A DNA stretch of 64,000 nt from Chryseobacterium sp. G0162 (lineage in GTDB: Bacteria; Bacteroidota; Bacteroidia; Flavobacteriales; Weeksellaceae): assembly GCF_003815715.1 (NCBI RefSeq), contig NZ_CP033922.1:1625001-1689000 (forward strand), given 5' to 3'. Position 1 is the first letter of the stretch. Each line of letters opens with the position of its first letter. Shown one piece after another: positions 26,116 through 35,955 of this stretch. A program made the translations under genes and the position numbers. The notes below the pieces were generated by a model, which saw only the letters and a program-made list of their open reading frames with translations, was not told the DNA's origin and did not search any database.

Positions 26116-28434
26116 TTGGCTAATCTTTACAAAAAAGACTCTCCATTTCAGGTTTATATCTCGTTCAAAAAATATTTGGATGTACTGGAACATATCCGGT
26201 ATAATGACCGTCTGGAATACAGGGCAAACTATGCAGAATCCCTGATCGAGCAAACCCGGAATTTTCAAGAACTTAAAGAAGGCTTTCAGGATATAAGTAT
26301 TCTGGAAAAAAATGAAGACCTTATCAGATCACTGCTCACCGATCTTTTCCCTACAGGACTTACCCGAAATGAAATAAAAGCAGCAAGTATCCCTCTTTCC
26401 AATATTACGTTCAACTATACGGAGAGATTTAAGGATATTCTTAAAGATGCAGGAAAAGATTTTGAAATTGAACTTAGAAATATCAGTGACAACGAATTTT
26501 ATGTGTTTTGTTGCTGCCTGATTCTTCAGAGCTATTTTAAAAAAGATATCAGAAGCACCATCCCGTTCTATTATGATATCCCGAATAAACTGGGAATCAT
26601 GAAACACTACAAGATAACGGTGAATTCAGATTTTACAGAAATTTATCCTACAGAGGATGCTAAAATACCATCCGATGAAATCATGGATATGCTGCTGGAA
26701 AATCTGGATGATTTTAAATTGTGGAAGAAATATTTTCCATCGCAATCCTGGATATTGAAAGGTTTTACCATCATCTCGTTGGTAGACTGTACCTCTGAAG
26801 TAGCCCTTTCTGATCTTAAATCAAGCATGATCGAAATTGATCCTGAAAATTTAAATCCGAATGAGAATCTGACAGAAATTTTCAAATCCTATTTTGACGT
26901 CCCGGAGCTCAGTTTCGGGCTGATGACCTTTAACAAAAAAGAACAGAAGCTTGATAAACTTCCGATTTATGAAAGCCTGCTCACCAATCATATTCTGGAT
27001 TTCTGGATCAATACATTTGACGAAGAAACCCGTAAAACGACTTTTAACAATTTAAGCCACAATTCAAAATCCATTGTAGTTTCCAATGTGGATAATCTGG
27101 ATGAGAATGTCAGGCAGCTTCCGTCCTTTACTATTTTAAAGGATAATAATGTCAACAGCTTCATGGTCATTCCTATCATGAAAGATAATGAACTTCTTGC
27201 TATTATGGAGTTTACTTCTCCTATCGCCGGCAGTTTCAATGGTTTAAAACTCAAAAAACTTGAGTTTTTTACCGATATGGTCCTGTTCTCTCTCAGCAGA
27301 TTCTATTTTGAAAAAAATTATCAGATAGAAGCCATTATACAGCGAGAATATACGACCATTCACGATAGTGTGGTATGGAAATTCAGAAATGAAGCAGAGA
27401 AATATTTTACCGCTTCTCTTGGGAAAAAAATACATACTTTAAAGGAAATATCATTCAAAAATCTGACTCCCTTGTTTGGAGTATCAGATATCCGTTCGTC
27501 ATCTGAAAAACGTTTTAACCTGATGCTTAAAGACCTCAACCATCAGATTGAATGGCTTAATGATATATTCACTCTCACCAATTCTGATTCTGAAAAATTC
27601 ATATTGGCATTGGATGTATTTGAAAATGAATTAAATAATGAAATAAAAGCCGATACAGAACAACGCTTCCAAAGAGTATTGAGAGAGGAAATTCATCCTT
27701 TTTTACAAGGAAAATTAGAGGTGAGAACCCCTAGACCAGTGAAGGCTAAAATTCAGGATTATTTTTCTCAGGTACTGGCCCAAACAGATCTGTTTTACAG
27801 CCATAGAAAAAATTTGGATGATTCTATTACGCTTGTCAACAGAAAACTTGCAGATATGCTGGATGAAAGCCAGATCAAAGCACAGGAAATTTTTCCGCAT
27901 TACTATGAAAGATTTAAATCTGATGGTGTAGAGCATAACCTCTATATTGGGCAATCTATTTCTCCCGATCTTCATTATACTTCAAAAGTAGTTCATAAAC
28001 TGAGATACTCGCAATTGAAAACCATTTGCAAGATGGAGATTGAGTTTCAGTCCTTTAAAAAAGACCTTCCTATTCCACTGGATATAGCATCTTTGATCTT
28101 TGTGTATAATGAAAAAATAGACATCCGTTTCAGAATGGATGAAAAACGTTTCGATGTAGACGGAGCCTATAATTCTTACTACGAGATCATTAAAAAACGT
28201 CTGGATAAAGCTCATGTAAAAGATTCGTCAGAACGAATTACAGCTCCCGGAAAGATTACCATTGTCTATTTCGGTATGGAAAACCAGAAAGAATACCTGG
28301 AATATGTTACTAAACTCCAGAAAAAAGGTATTCTGGAACATGATGTGGAGTTTCTAAAAGTAGAGGATCTCCAGGGAATTACAGGGTTGCTGGCACTCAG
28401 GGTTTCAATCAGTCAGAATGAGTCTGAAAAATAA
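26116..28434 (+). CDS. large GAF-domain protein
   Basis: A 772-residue soluble protein. A GAF-like domain is visible at about 310-400 (SIVVSNVDNLDENVRQLPSF, then SFMVIPIMKDNELLAIMEFTS). The N-terminal 300 residues and C-terminal 350 residues belong to no family I recognise; both are rich in aromatic and charged residues and look globular. No kinase, cyclase or DNA-binding domain follows the GAF. The reading frame opens with TTG (26116) because no in-frame ATG is available for a long distance. It is convergent with the HD-PycTM gene. A sensory role is inferred from the GAF domain only. Confidence 0.7.
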   Translation: MANLYKKDSPFQVYISFKKYLDVLEHIRYNDRLEYRANYAESLIEQTRNFQELKEGFQDISILEKNEDLIRSLLTDLFPTGLTRNEIKAASIPLSNITFNYTERFKDILKDAGKDFEIELRNISDNEFYVFCCCLILQSYFKKDIRSTIPFYYDIPNKLGIMKHYKITVNSDFTEIYPTEDAKIPSDEIMDMLLENLDDFKLWKKYFPSQSWILKGFTIISLVDCTSEVALSDLKSSMIEIDPENLNPNENLTEIFKSYFDVPELSFGLMTFNKKEQKLDKLPIYESLLTNHILDFWINTFDEETRKTTFNNLSHNSKSIVVSNVDNLDENVRQLPSFTILKDNNVNSFMVIPIMKDNELLAIMEFTSPIAGSFNGLKLKKLEFFTDMVLFSLSRFYFEKNYQIEAIIQREYTTIHDSVVWKFRNEAEKYFTASLGKKIHTLKEISFKNLTPLFGVSDIRSSSEKRFNLMLKDLNHQIEWLNDIFTLTNSDSEKFILALDVFENELNNEIKADTEQRFQRVLREEIHPFLQGKLEVRTPRPVKAKIQDYFSQVLAQTDLFYSHRKNLDDSITLVNRKLADMLDESQIKAQEIFPHYYERFKSDGVEHNLYIGQSISPDLHYTSKVVHKLRYSQLKTICKMEIEFQSFKKDLPIPLDIASLIFVYNEKIDIRFRMDEKRFDVDGAYNSYYEIIKKRLDKAHVKDSSERITAPGKITIVYFGMENQKEYLEYVTKLQKKGILEHDVEFLKVEDLQGITGLLALRVSISQNESEK

Positions 28435-28500
28435 TAACTTTATTACTTCATAAAAAAATCACCAATATTAAAATTGGCTGAATATCGTTATTTATATTTT

Positions 28501-29685
28501 TTACAGACTAAGGAATGCAAATCCAAAAGATAGCACAGAAATAATAATCCCAGCCATAAAGATTTTATAAGTTATAGATAAAAGCTTATACTTTCTGTCA
28601 AGAACTTTCCCCAAATAATACAGGTCTTTTACCATAGAATCATAAATATAATCCCTGTCTTTGATCAGATCTCTCATCGCGTTATGATAATCGTCAAAAA
28701 GCATCTGTTGGAAGTTTCCAAAGAATAACAGATTTACTTTTCTATTGGCAATATCCTGAGAGGTAAATGTAGTTTTTGTTACATTCGGTTTTGTAGAAAG
28801 GATCGCAAATATAATTGTCAGTACACTAGATAACAATAAAATAAAACTCGGAAGGATCAGATGAGAGTTTTTAGGCGCATCCAATTTTGGAACCAACACA
28901 GAAAGGCATACTGAAATAATGATCGCATTAACAGAAAGTAGGATATTAGCCTTACTGTCTGCAATATCACTTAACCTTGTATGATTGTTCAGCGTTACTC
29001 TAAATAAAGTATCTACACTTCTGTCAGACTTTTCTTTATCTTTTTTGTTGTCAGATTTATTATCTTTATTATCCGCGCTGGCTTTCTTTTCATCTTCTTT
29101 TTCCAGCTTCTTTTCAATCTTCTTGATATTTTTCTTTTTTAAAGGTTCCCAATTTTCCTGGGCATAATCCGTATAATAAGTATGCTTGTTTTTAAGCATA
29201 TCAAGATTTCCGGCATTCCATTCTTCATTGGAAAAACATCTTACATTGGTAAGTTCCCATTCCTTTCTTAAAGCATCAGAAATATCATTATAGTCATGAC
29301 CTGCAAAATGACTGAAATCAGCATCTTTTACAATTTTTTCCAATAAATTCTGAGGTACATAGGTAATTTTAGTCGCTAAAATCAATTTCTCCACATCTGC
29401 AATATAGCTTTCCGGATAATTTTCCTGGTGAAGAAAGTTTTTCATGATCTCCACTCCCCTTTCTTCATGATTCATGGCACATTCTATATATCCCGTATCA
29501 TGAAACCACAAGGCCACAAGTACTTTTTCCTGATCTTCTTCAGAAACAGGGGTATGCTTCATAATCTCCTCAGCCTTATTGACCGTATAGGCAGTATGAA
29601 TAAAATTATGATAAAAATATACTGAAGATAACTTATCTTTGAATAAGATTTCAACATAATTTTTAGCTTTGTCTAGAATGCTCAT
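28501..29685 (-). CDS. HD-domain protein fused to a Pycsar effector-type membrane domain (PycTM)
   Basis: A 394-residue fusion. The N-terminal HD phosphohydrolase domain (about 1-180) has His26/His30, the His62-Asp63 pair in FHDTGY, His73 and Asp121 in KDADF. A Lys/Asp/Glu-rich linker (about 184-222) follows. The C-terminal half carries the Pycsar effector signature around D-x-ADSKANILLSVN (240-253), with membrane helices at about 248-266, 276-297 and 373-393. In Pycsar immunity such membrane proteins respond to cyclic pyrimidine nucleotides made by a neighbouring cyclase. No cyclase is present here. The HD domain could hydrolyse a nucleotide signal, but that is inference. Confidence 0.8.
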   Translation of the reverse strand: MSILDKAKNYVEILFKDKLSSVYFYHNFIHTAYTVNKAEEIMKHTPVSEEDQEKVLVALWFHDTGYIECAMNHEERGVEIMKNFLHQENYPESYIADVEKLILATKITYVPQNLLEKIVKDADFSHFAGHDYNDISDALRKEWELTNVRCFSNEEWNAGNLDMLKNKHTYYTDYAQENWEPLKKKNIKKIEKKLEKEDEKKASADNKDNKSDNKKDKEKSDRSVDTLFRVTLNNHTRLSDIADSKANILLSVNAIIISVCLSVLVPKLDAPKNSHLILPSFILLLSSVLTIIFAILSTKPNVTKTTFTSQDIANRKVNLLFFGNFQQMLFDDYHNAMRDLIKDRDYIYDSMVKDLYYLGKVLDRKYKLLSITYKIFMAGIIISVLSFGFAFLSL

Positions 29686-29711
29686 TCCTGAATTTTTGTT
29701 ATTGTAAATTT

Positions 29712-32700
29712 ATGAATTTATCCTTTAAAACTCATCTAAAAAATACTTCTATTGTTCTGAGAACAGTAATGTCCGCCGGAGTCATGTATTCCTGCGCAAC
29801 ATATAACGTACAAAAAGGCAAAAACTTATTTGAAGTAAAAGATTCTGAAATAAAATCTGAAAATGATTTTAAACTTTTCCTGATTGGAGATGCCGGAAAC
29901 GCAGATGAACCTCAGGCACAAAAAACACTGAATTTACTTAAAAACAAACTTGATTCTGCAGACAGTAATTCAATGCTTATCTTTCTCGGAGATAATATCT
30001 ATCCCAACGGAATGCCTAAAGAATCGGATAAAGGCTATGCTTTAGCAAAACAAAAACTAGAGGATCAGTTTACCATTACTAAAAATTTTAAAGGAAAAAC
30101 CCTTGTCATCCCTGGAAATCATGATTGGTACAGTGGTTTAAGTGGATTAAATGCTCAGGAATCATTGGTGAAAAAATACTTCGATGATAAAAAAGCATTT
30201 TTACCCAAAAACGGATGTCCTATTGATGATATCAGCATTACCAAAGATATTAAACTGATCGCCATTGATACGGAATGGGCTATTACAAACTGGGATAACT
30301 ATCCTGGGATTAATAAAGGCTGTACCATCAAAACCCGTGAAGATTTTTATACCGAATTTAAAGATCTTATCATCAAAAATCAGGGTAAAAGAATCATTAT
30401 AGCTTTACATCATCCCATCATAAGCAGCGGAACCCATGCAGGGTTTCATTCGGCAAAATCGCACCTTTTTCCTCTTAACAGTAAAATCCCGGTTCCCGGA
30501 GTTGCCAGCGCCATCAATATACTCAGAAGCTCTTCGGGGATAAGTCCTGCGGATATAAACAATCAACATTATGCAGAACTAGCCAACAGGCTGAAGAGTA
30601 TAGTTCAGGATAAAGAAAATGTGATCTTCGTTTCCGGTCACGATCACAACTTACAATATCATGAAGAGGGAAACATACGACAGATCATCAGTGGTGCAGG
30701 TTCCAAAACAAATCCATCTACCATTACTGAAAAAACAGACTTTTCATACGGGGGAAGTGGCTTCGCTGTCCTCAATATCAGAAAAGATCAGAGTACCGAT
30801 GTGGAGTTTTTTTCCACAAAGGATGCTAAGCTGCAGAAATTGTCACAAATATCTGTCATATCCAAACCAGATGTATTTGTGAATAATTTTCCCAATACAT
30901 TCCCGGCTACAGTGTCTTCAACCATCTATCCGGTACCGCTTACGCAGAAAGGAGGGTTCTACCGATGGCTTTGGGGAGATCATTACAGAAAATACTACGG
31001 GATGTCTATTGAAGCCCCTACAGCCAATCTTTCAGAGCTGGATGGTGGTTATACCCCATTCAGAGAAGGAGGCGGAAACCAATCCAACAGCTTAAGACTA
31101 AAAGCAAATGACGGGCAGGAATTTGTAATGCGTGGAGTGAAAAAAAGCGCGGTTAGGTTTCTTAATAATATGGCTTTCACAAGGAGTACTTTGAGTGAAG
31201 AACTTACCAATAGCTTTCCGGAGAAGTTTCTTTTAGACTTTTATACTACCAACCATCCTTTCACACCCTTTACCATAGGAAATATGTCAGAAAAACTGAA
31301 TATTTTCCATAGCAATCCTAAGTTATATTATATTCCCAAGCAACAGGCTTTAGGAAAGTATAATCAAAACTACGGGGATGAAATGTATATGATTGAGGAA
31401 CGTTTTTCTTCAGACCCTAAGACACTGGCTTACCTTAATCATGCAAAAGATATCGTTTCTACTGATGATGTCCTGAAAAACTTAACCAAGAATTACAAAT
31501 ATTCTGTAGACAAAGAGTCTTACATCAGAGCAAGGTTGTTTGATATGCTGATTGGTGACTGGGACAGACATTCAGATCAATGGAAATGGGCACAATATGA
31601 AGAAGGAGATAAAATTATCTATAAACCGATTCCAAAGGATAGAGATCAGGCTTTCAGTAAATATGACGGCGCGGCCTTTAAAATTATTATGAATGTTCCG
31701 GCCATCCGTCACATGAAAACCTTCACGGAAGATATCAGCAGTGTGAAATGGCTGGCTATGGAACCTTATCCAATGGATCTTGTCTTTTTAAAAGGTGCTA
31801 CCCAGGAAGAATGGGAAGCCCAGGCTAAATATATCCAGGAACATTTAACAGACGCTGATATTGATGATGCCTTCCACAATCTTCCTAAAGAAGTTCAGGA
31901 TGAGACCATCGCTGATATTCAGCGAAAACTGAAAATAAGAAAAACAAAATTACAGACATACGCATCCGAGTATTACAATGTACTACAGGAAAAAGTTCCT
32001 TTGGCCGGAACTATAGGACCTGATAAATTTGTGATTACCAAAAATGGTCATTCTGTTCTTGTACAACAATATAAATTAGGTAAACACAAAGATAAAAACG
32101 AACTGGTTTTTGAAAAGACTTATCATGATTCAAAAACAAAAGAACTTTGGATCTACGGGTTAGAAGATGATGATATTTATGAAGTAGTAGGAAAAGGGCG
32201 TCCCAAAATGAACATCAGGCTAATTGGTGGATATAATCATGATGTATATAATGTGGCAGACGGAAGGAAAGTAAAGATCTACGACTTCGAGTCTCAAAAA
32301 AACACTTATAATGCAGGAAATGCTACTAAAAATATTGCGGATGATTATGAAATAAATACTTATAATTACAAGCATCCGAAGTACAATGCTTTCGCAGGAT
32401 ATCCGAATATTGATTATAACCCTGATGACGGGGTTATTATTGGTGTTTTAGCTAATTATACGATGAATAATTTCATCCGTGATCCCTTTACCCAAAAGCA
32501 TAGTTTAAAAGCCAACTTTTATACTGCTACTGCAGGGTTCAGCCTTATTTATAAAGGAATTTTCAAGAAGGCAATTTCAGGATGGGATTTTAATATTGAT
32601 GCAGCATATACCACTCCGAGGTTTTCCCAGAACTTCTTTGGGCTTTCCAACGACAGTCCTTATGATAAAGAAAATACGGAAAGAGAATACAACAGGGCAA

Positions 32701-33428
32701 GAATTTCTAAGTTTAATGTTGCTCCTTCCATCTCAAAGAAAGGCTGGATGAACTTTAACCATCAACTCCAGCTTACTTTTGAAGATAATAAAGTACAGAG
32801 AAAAGACGGGCGTTTTATCAACACTTCCCCGGATGTAAGGCCTGAAGTATTTGACAGCCAACAATTCTTAGGGGCTAATTATACTTTCAGTTATAAAAAT
32901 GCAGACAATCCCGCTTTTCCAACCCTGGGAATGGAATTGATGCTGAATGCCGACTGGAAAGCTACTTTTTCCAATTTCAACAGAAATTTCCTGACGGTAA
33001 AAGGAAGATTCGCTATTGACCACAGAATTGATAAAAAGGGAATTTTCGTATTTGCCAATGCCAGCAATGCCATGTGGATCAACAATGATAGTTTTGAGTT
33101 CTATCAGGCTGCAGCCATCGGAGGTAATAATAGAATGAGAGCGTTCAGAAATGAAAGATTCTCTGGAAGATCATATTTTACCAATAATTCGGAGATCCGT
33201 TGGGATTTTGGAAGAATCAGAAACAATATTGTTCCTGCCAATCTGGGAATTCTTGTTGGGTATGATATCGGCCGTGTATGGAATGACGGTGAATATTCCA
33301 GAAAATGGCATCAGTCTGTAGGCGCTGGTGTCTGGCTAAGCATTGTGGAAATGATGTCTGCCAGACTCAATTATTTCTATGGCTCAGATGGCGGCCGAAT
33401 TTCTGCCGGGATAGGAATGAAATTTTAA
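29712..33428 (+). CDS. metallophosphoesterase fused to an outer-membrane beta-barrel
   Basis: A 1238-residue exported protein, possibly a lipoprotein (Cys28 after VMYS). The calcineurin-type phosphoesterase domain (about 52-360) has the full metal-site series: GDAG (59-62), GDNIYP, GNHDW (135-139), HHP and GHDHN (309-313). A central region (about 430-880) without recognised domain follows. The last 345 residues look like an Omp85/BamA-type barrel, rich in amphipathic strands (for example DDGVIIGVLANYT) and ending in the canonical terminal phenylalanine (ISAGIGMKF). It starts 26 bases from the divergent HD-PycTM gene. The substrate is unknown. Confidence 0.82.
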   Translation: MNLSFKTHLKNTSIVLRTVMSAGVMYSCATYNVQKGKNLFEVKDSEIKSENDFKLFLIGDAGNADEPQAQKTLNLLKNKLDSADSNSMLIFLGDNIYPNGMPKESDKGYALAKQKLEDQFTITKNFKGKTLVIPGNHDWYSGLSGLNAQESLVKKYFDDKKAFLPKNGCPIDDISITKDIKLIAIDTEWAITNWDNYPGINKGCTIKTREDFYTEFKDLIIKNQGKRIIIALHHPIISSGTHAGFHSAKSHLFPLNSKIPVPGVASAINILRSSSGISPADINNQHYAELANRLKSIVQDKENVIFVSGHDHNLQYHEEGNIRQIISGAGSKTNPSTITEKTDFSYGGSGFAVLNIRKDQSTDVEFFSTKDAKLQKLSQISVISKPDVFVNNFPNTFPATVSSTIYPVPLTQKGGFYRWLWGDHYRKYYGMSIEAPTANLSELDGGYTPFREGGGNQSNSLRLKANDGQEFVMRGVKKSAVRFLNNMAFTRSTLSEELTNSFPEKFLLDFYTTNHPFTPFTIGNMSEKLNIFHSNPKLYYIPKQQALGKYNQNYGDEMYMIEERFSSDPKTLAYLNHAKDIVSTDDVLKNLTKNYKYSVDKESYIRARLFDMLIGDWDRHSDQWKWAQYEEGDKIIYKPIPKDRDQAFSKYDGAAFKIIMNVPAIRHMKTFTEDISSVKWLAMEPYPMDLVFLKGATQEEWEAQAKYIQEHLTDADIDDAFHNLPKEVQDETIADIQRKLKIRKTKLQTYASEYYNVLQEKVPLAGTIGPDKFVITKNGHSVLVQQYKLGKHKDKNELVFEKTYHDSKTKELWIYGLEDDDIYEVVGKGRPKMNIRLIGGYNHDVYNVADGRKVKIYDFESQKNTYNAGNATKNIADDYEINTYNYKHPKYNAFAGYPNIDYNPDDGVIIGVLANYTMNNFIRDPFTQKHSLKANFYTATAGFSLIYKGIFKKAISGWDFNIDAAYTTPRFSQNFFGLSNDSPYDKENTEREYNRARISKFNVAPSISKKGWMNFNHQLQLTFEDNKVQRKDGRFINTSPDVRPEVFDSQQFLGANYTFSYKNADNPAFPTLGMELMLNADWKATFSNFNRNFLTVKGRFAIDHRIDKKGIFVFANASNAMWINNDSFEFYQAAAIGGNNRMRAFRNERFSGRSYFTNNSEIRWDFGRIRNNIVPANLGILVGYDIGRVWNDGEYSRKWHQSVGAGVWLSIVEMMSARLNYFYGSDGGRISAGIGMKF

Positions 33429-33445
33429 ATAAAATATGAATCAAT

Positions 33446-33474
33446 AAAAAACTCAGGGAAATCCCTGAGTTTTA
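33446..33474 (+). terminator. intrinsic terminator after the phosphoesterase-barrel gene
   Basis: ACTCAGGGA (33451-33459) pairs with TCCCTGAGT (33462-33470), preceded by A residues and followed by a T run. Confidence 0.85.
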
Positions 33475-33573
33475 TTTTTTTAACATACATAATAGTTTAG
33501 CATTACATATCGTTTTTATATTTTAGCTCATCAGCAAATCACAAAATACATAATCATTAAAAAAGCACCTCCA

Positions 33574-34035
33574 ATGAAGACACTCATTATTTCATTTAAT
33601 ATTATTTTAGTTTTATCAAGTATTCATTGTCAGAACCAAAGCAAAAATGGAAACATTGAAAAAAATTTAACTGTAAACACACAACAGGCAAAAATTGAAA
33701 AAGTAGAATTAACAGAACAAACCAGAGGTTTTCAAACAACGATCACCCTCACTCCTAAGTCTAAAACCACCTCTTTTAATGGGGAGGAAAATACCTCTCC
33801 TCTATCTCCTTCCGAATGGGAATATATCGCACAGCAGGCTGCTGCTATTGATTTATCCAAAATATCAACATTACAGTCTCCTACTACAGGACGACATTCT
33901 GACCAGGCTATGATAGCTAATATTATGATAACAAGTAACGGAACTACCTATAATTCTGCCAATTTTGATTCGGGCAACCCTCCCAAAGAATTAGAGGCAT
34001 TGTACCGTAAAATCCGCCCTTCTAAAAAAGAATAA
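33574..34035 (+). CDS. hypothetical lipoprotein
   Basis: A 153-residue exported protein. The N-terminus ends in a lipobox-like LSSIHC with Cys19, suggesting lipid anchoring. The mature part has a basic/polar first half and a block around PLSPSEWEYIAQQAAAIDLSKI. No family is recognised. Flanking hairpin terminators make it a single-gene unit. Confidence 0.65.
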   Translation: MKTLIISFNIILVLSSIHCQNQSKNGNIEKNLTVNTQQAKIEKVELTEQTRGFQTTITLTPKSKTTSFNGEENTSPLSPSEWEYIAQQAAAIDLSKISTLQSPTTGRHSDQAMIANIMITSNGTTYNSANFDSGNPPKELEALYRKIRPSKKE

Positions 34036-34054
34036 AAGCTTTACTATTACATAT

Positions 34055-34083
34055 AAAAACCACAGAATGATCTGTGGTTTTTA
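34055..34083 (+). terminator. intrinsic terminator after the hypothetical lipoprotein
   Basis: AAAACCACAGA (34056-34066) pairs with TCTGTGGTTTT (34071-34081) around ATGA. Because both ends are A/T runs it may also serve the convergent gene. Confidence 0.85.
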
Positions 34084-34152
34084 GTTGATGTATTATTTTG
34101 CTGTGAAAATACTGCAATAGACTTTCACATCATTAATATTGCTGTACTTAGA

Positions 34153-35031
34153 TTATGGTTTAAGAGAAAACTGATATACATTCCCGCCTTCATCTTTCCC
34201 TTTTTCATCTGCAATCACTAAAGTCTGATCATTAAGAAATACAATCGCTTCCTTCTGTGAATTATGATGTAAAGGAATCTTATTGATCTTTACACCACTG
34301 AAATCATCAGCATTAAATCCTGTAAGAACATGCACATTTTTGTGCGTTAGCAGAACAATTTTATCCTTGGTACTGTTGATGGTTGCTGAAGTAATAGCCG
34401 CATCATTATATCCGCCCTGTAGCTTTAATTTCCCAATCAGTTTGGCCTCAAAGTTCCCTTCTTTATTAGGAACCTTAAATACAAGAAATGTTCCGTCAAA
34501 ACCTTTGCTTCTGTTCTTCGTGAAAAGATAGAAATTGCCGTCCATCTCTACAAAAGCTTCACAGTCATACAGAAGGTTGGATTTTTTGGGTGGAAATTCT
34601 GTTTGCCCTTCATAGTGAAACTTAGTCGTTTGAACAACTTTTGTAGTGGTTTGAGTAATATCTTTCAGATCTGTTTTTAAAATTGCCAGATCCTTTCGGT
34701 CATTATCATTATTGCCAAAGTCACCGATATAGATATTTCCCTGGGCATCGGATATAATATCTTCCCAGTCTGTGTTTTCAGCATTTTCAACCGGAACTTT
34801 AGCCATCATTTGTCCACGATCACTAAGCCCATATACCGCATTTTTATTTCCTCTGTCTTCTATTACCCAGATTGTTTTTTTATCCTTAGACAGCGTAATA
34901 CCGGAAACTTCCTTTAATTTTTTAGGTAAAGAAAATTGTGGTTTCAGATCGCTACTCTGAGCAGGTGAATTCTGTGCTTTTGGATTGCAGCTCAATAGAA
35001 ATATGGCAGGAAGTATAAGAAAACGTAGCAT
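34153..35031 (-). CDS. beta-propeller-like lipoprotein
   Basis: A 292-residue exported protein with a lipobox (IFLLSC, Cys15). The mature part has repeated beta strands of the SdiA-regulated/phytase-like propeller type: LKEVSGITLSKDKKTIWVIED, NTDWEDIISDAQGNIYIGDFGNN, then YDCEAFVEMDGNFYLFTKN and a conserved KEAIVFLNDQTLVIADE near the end. It is probably a periplasmic or surface-anchored protein of unknown activity. The upstream spacer to mazG is short and both genes point the same way. Confidence 0.7.
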   Translation of the reverse strand: MLRFLILPAIFLLSCNPKAQNSPAQSSDLKPQFSLPKKLKEVSGITLSKDKKTIWVIEDRGNKNAVYGLSDRGQMMAKVPVENAENTDWEDIISDAQGNIYIGDFGNNDNDRKDLAILKTDLKDITQTTTKVVQTTKFHYEGQTEFPPKKSNLLYDCEAFVEMDGNFYLFTKNRSKGFDGTFLVFKVPNKEGNFEAKLIGKLKLQGGYNDAAITSATINSTKDKIVLLTHKNVHVLTGFNADDFSGVKINKIPLHHNSQKEAIVFLNDQTLVIADEKGKDEGGNVYQFSLKP

Positions 35032-35090
35032 ATGTATTTTTTATTTTTTTTAACTGAATATAGGTAGCATTAATTGTTCCAACCTCGAAT

Positions 35091-35858
35091 TTATGATAAC
35101 TGTTTGGCCTTTTCCCAAAGAACATCCATTTCTTCCAAAGACATATCTGCAAGTTTTAAGTCCTGTTCTTCGGCCAGACCTTCCATCTTCTGGAATCTTG
35201 AAATAAATTTAATATTGGTCTTTTCCAGTGCAGAATCCGGATTGATTCCTGAAATTCTTGCATAGTTAATTAACGAAAAAAATACATCTCCCAACTCCTG
35301 CTCTTTTTTCTCTACATCTGTTTCCGCATGGAATTCCTGAATCTCTTCATCTACCTTTTTCCAGGCATCTTCCGCGTCATGAAATTCAAAACCAATCCCT
35401 TTTACTTTATCCTGAATTCTATACGCTTTTACTAAGCTTGGAAGACTTTTCGGAACACCTCCTAAAATAGATTTGTTTCCTTCTTTTAGTTTTAATTTCT
35501 CCCAATTCTGCTTCACTTCCTCTTCATCCTTCACTTCAGTATCTCCATAGATATGAGGATGACGGAAAATTAGTTTTTCATTAAGGGAATTAATTACATC
35601 GGCAATATCAAAACTTTCTTTTTCTGATCCTATTTTAGAATAAAAAACCAGATGAAGCAGTACATCTCCCAATTCTTTTTTAATCTCCTGCAAATCATCC
35701 TGTAAAATAGCATCGGAAAGTTCATAGGTTTCTTCAAGGGTAAGATGTCTAAGAGACTGTAGCGTCTGCTTCTGATCCCATGGGCATTTCTCACGTAAAT
35801 CATCCATTATATCCAGTAATCTCCCGAAAGCTTCTAATTTTTCCTGTTTTGTATTCAT
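35091..35858 (-). CDS. mazG: nucleoside triphosphate pyrophosphohydrolase MazG
   Basis: Hydrolyses (d)NTPs to monophosphates and pyrophosphate, 255 residues with the two-domain layout of MazG. The EEtYE-type metal motif is visible in LTLEETYELSDAI, with a second helix LGDVLLHLVFYSKI; the C-terminal domain repeats the pattern (ELGDVFFSLINYAR). The longer frame starts at a TTG (35885) that overlaps the -7 box at 35883-35890, so ATG 35858 is the likely start. Confidence 0.92.
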   Translation of the reverse strand: MNTKQEKLEAFGRLLDIMDDLREKCPWDQKQTLQSLRHLTLEETYELSDAILQDDLQEIKKELGDVLLHLVFYSKIGSEKESFDIADVINSLNEKLIFRHPHIYGDTEVKDEEEVKQNWEKLKLKEGNKSILGGVPKSLPSLVKAYRIQDKVKGIGFEFHDAEDAWKKVDEEIQEFHAETDVEKKEQELGDVFFSLINYARISGINPDSALEKTNIKFISRFQKMEGLAEEQDLKLADMSLEEMDVLWEKAKQLS

Positions 35859-35882
35859 AGTAATTGGAAATTCAATCTTATA

Positions 35883-35890
35883 CAAAGGTA
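35883..35890 (-). promoter_or_regulatory. -7 box (TACCTTTG) of mazG
   Basis: Exact TAnnTTTG match on the minus strand, 24 bases before ATG 35858. It decides the start choice for mazG. Confidence 0.6.
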
Positions 35891-35955
35891 AGGGTTATTC
35901 AGACACCATTACAAACGTTAAGAATTAAAGTTTCGGGATCCGGGGTTCGTGATGG

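Noticed and set aside
26116..29685. Possible complete Pycsar defence operon
   Set aside because: No pyrimidine cyclase domain is present in the GAF protein or any neighbour, and the two genes are convergent, so not an operon.
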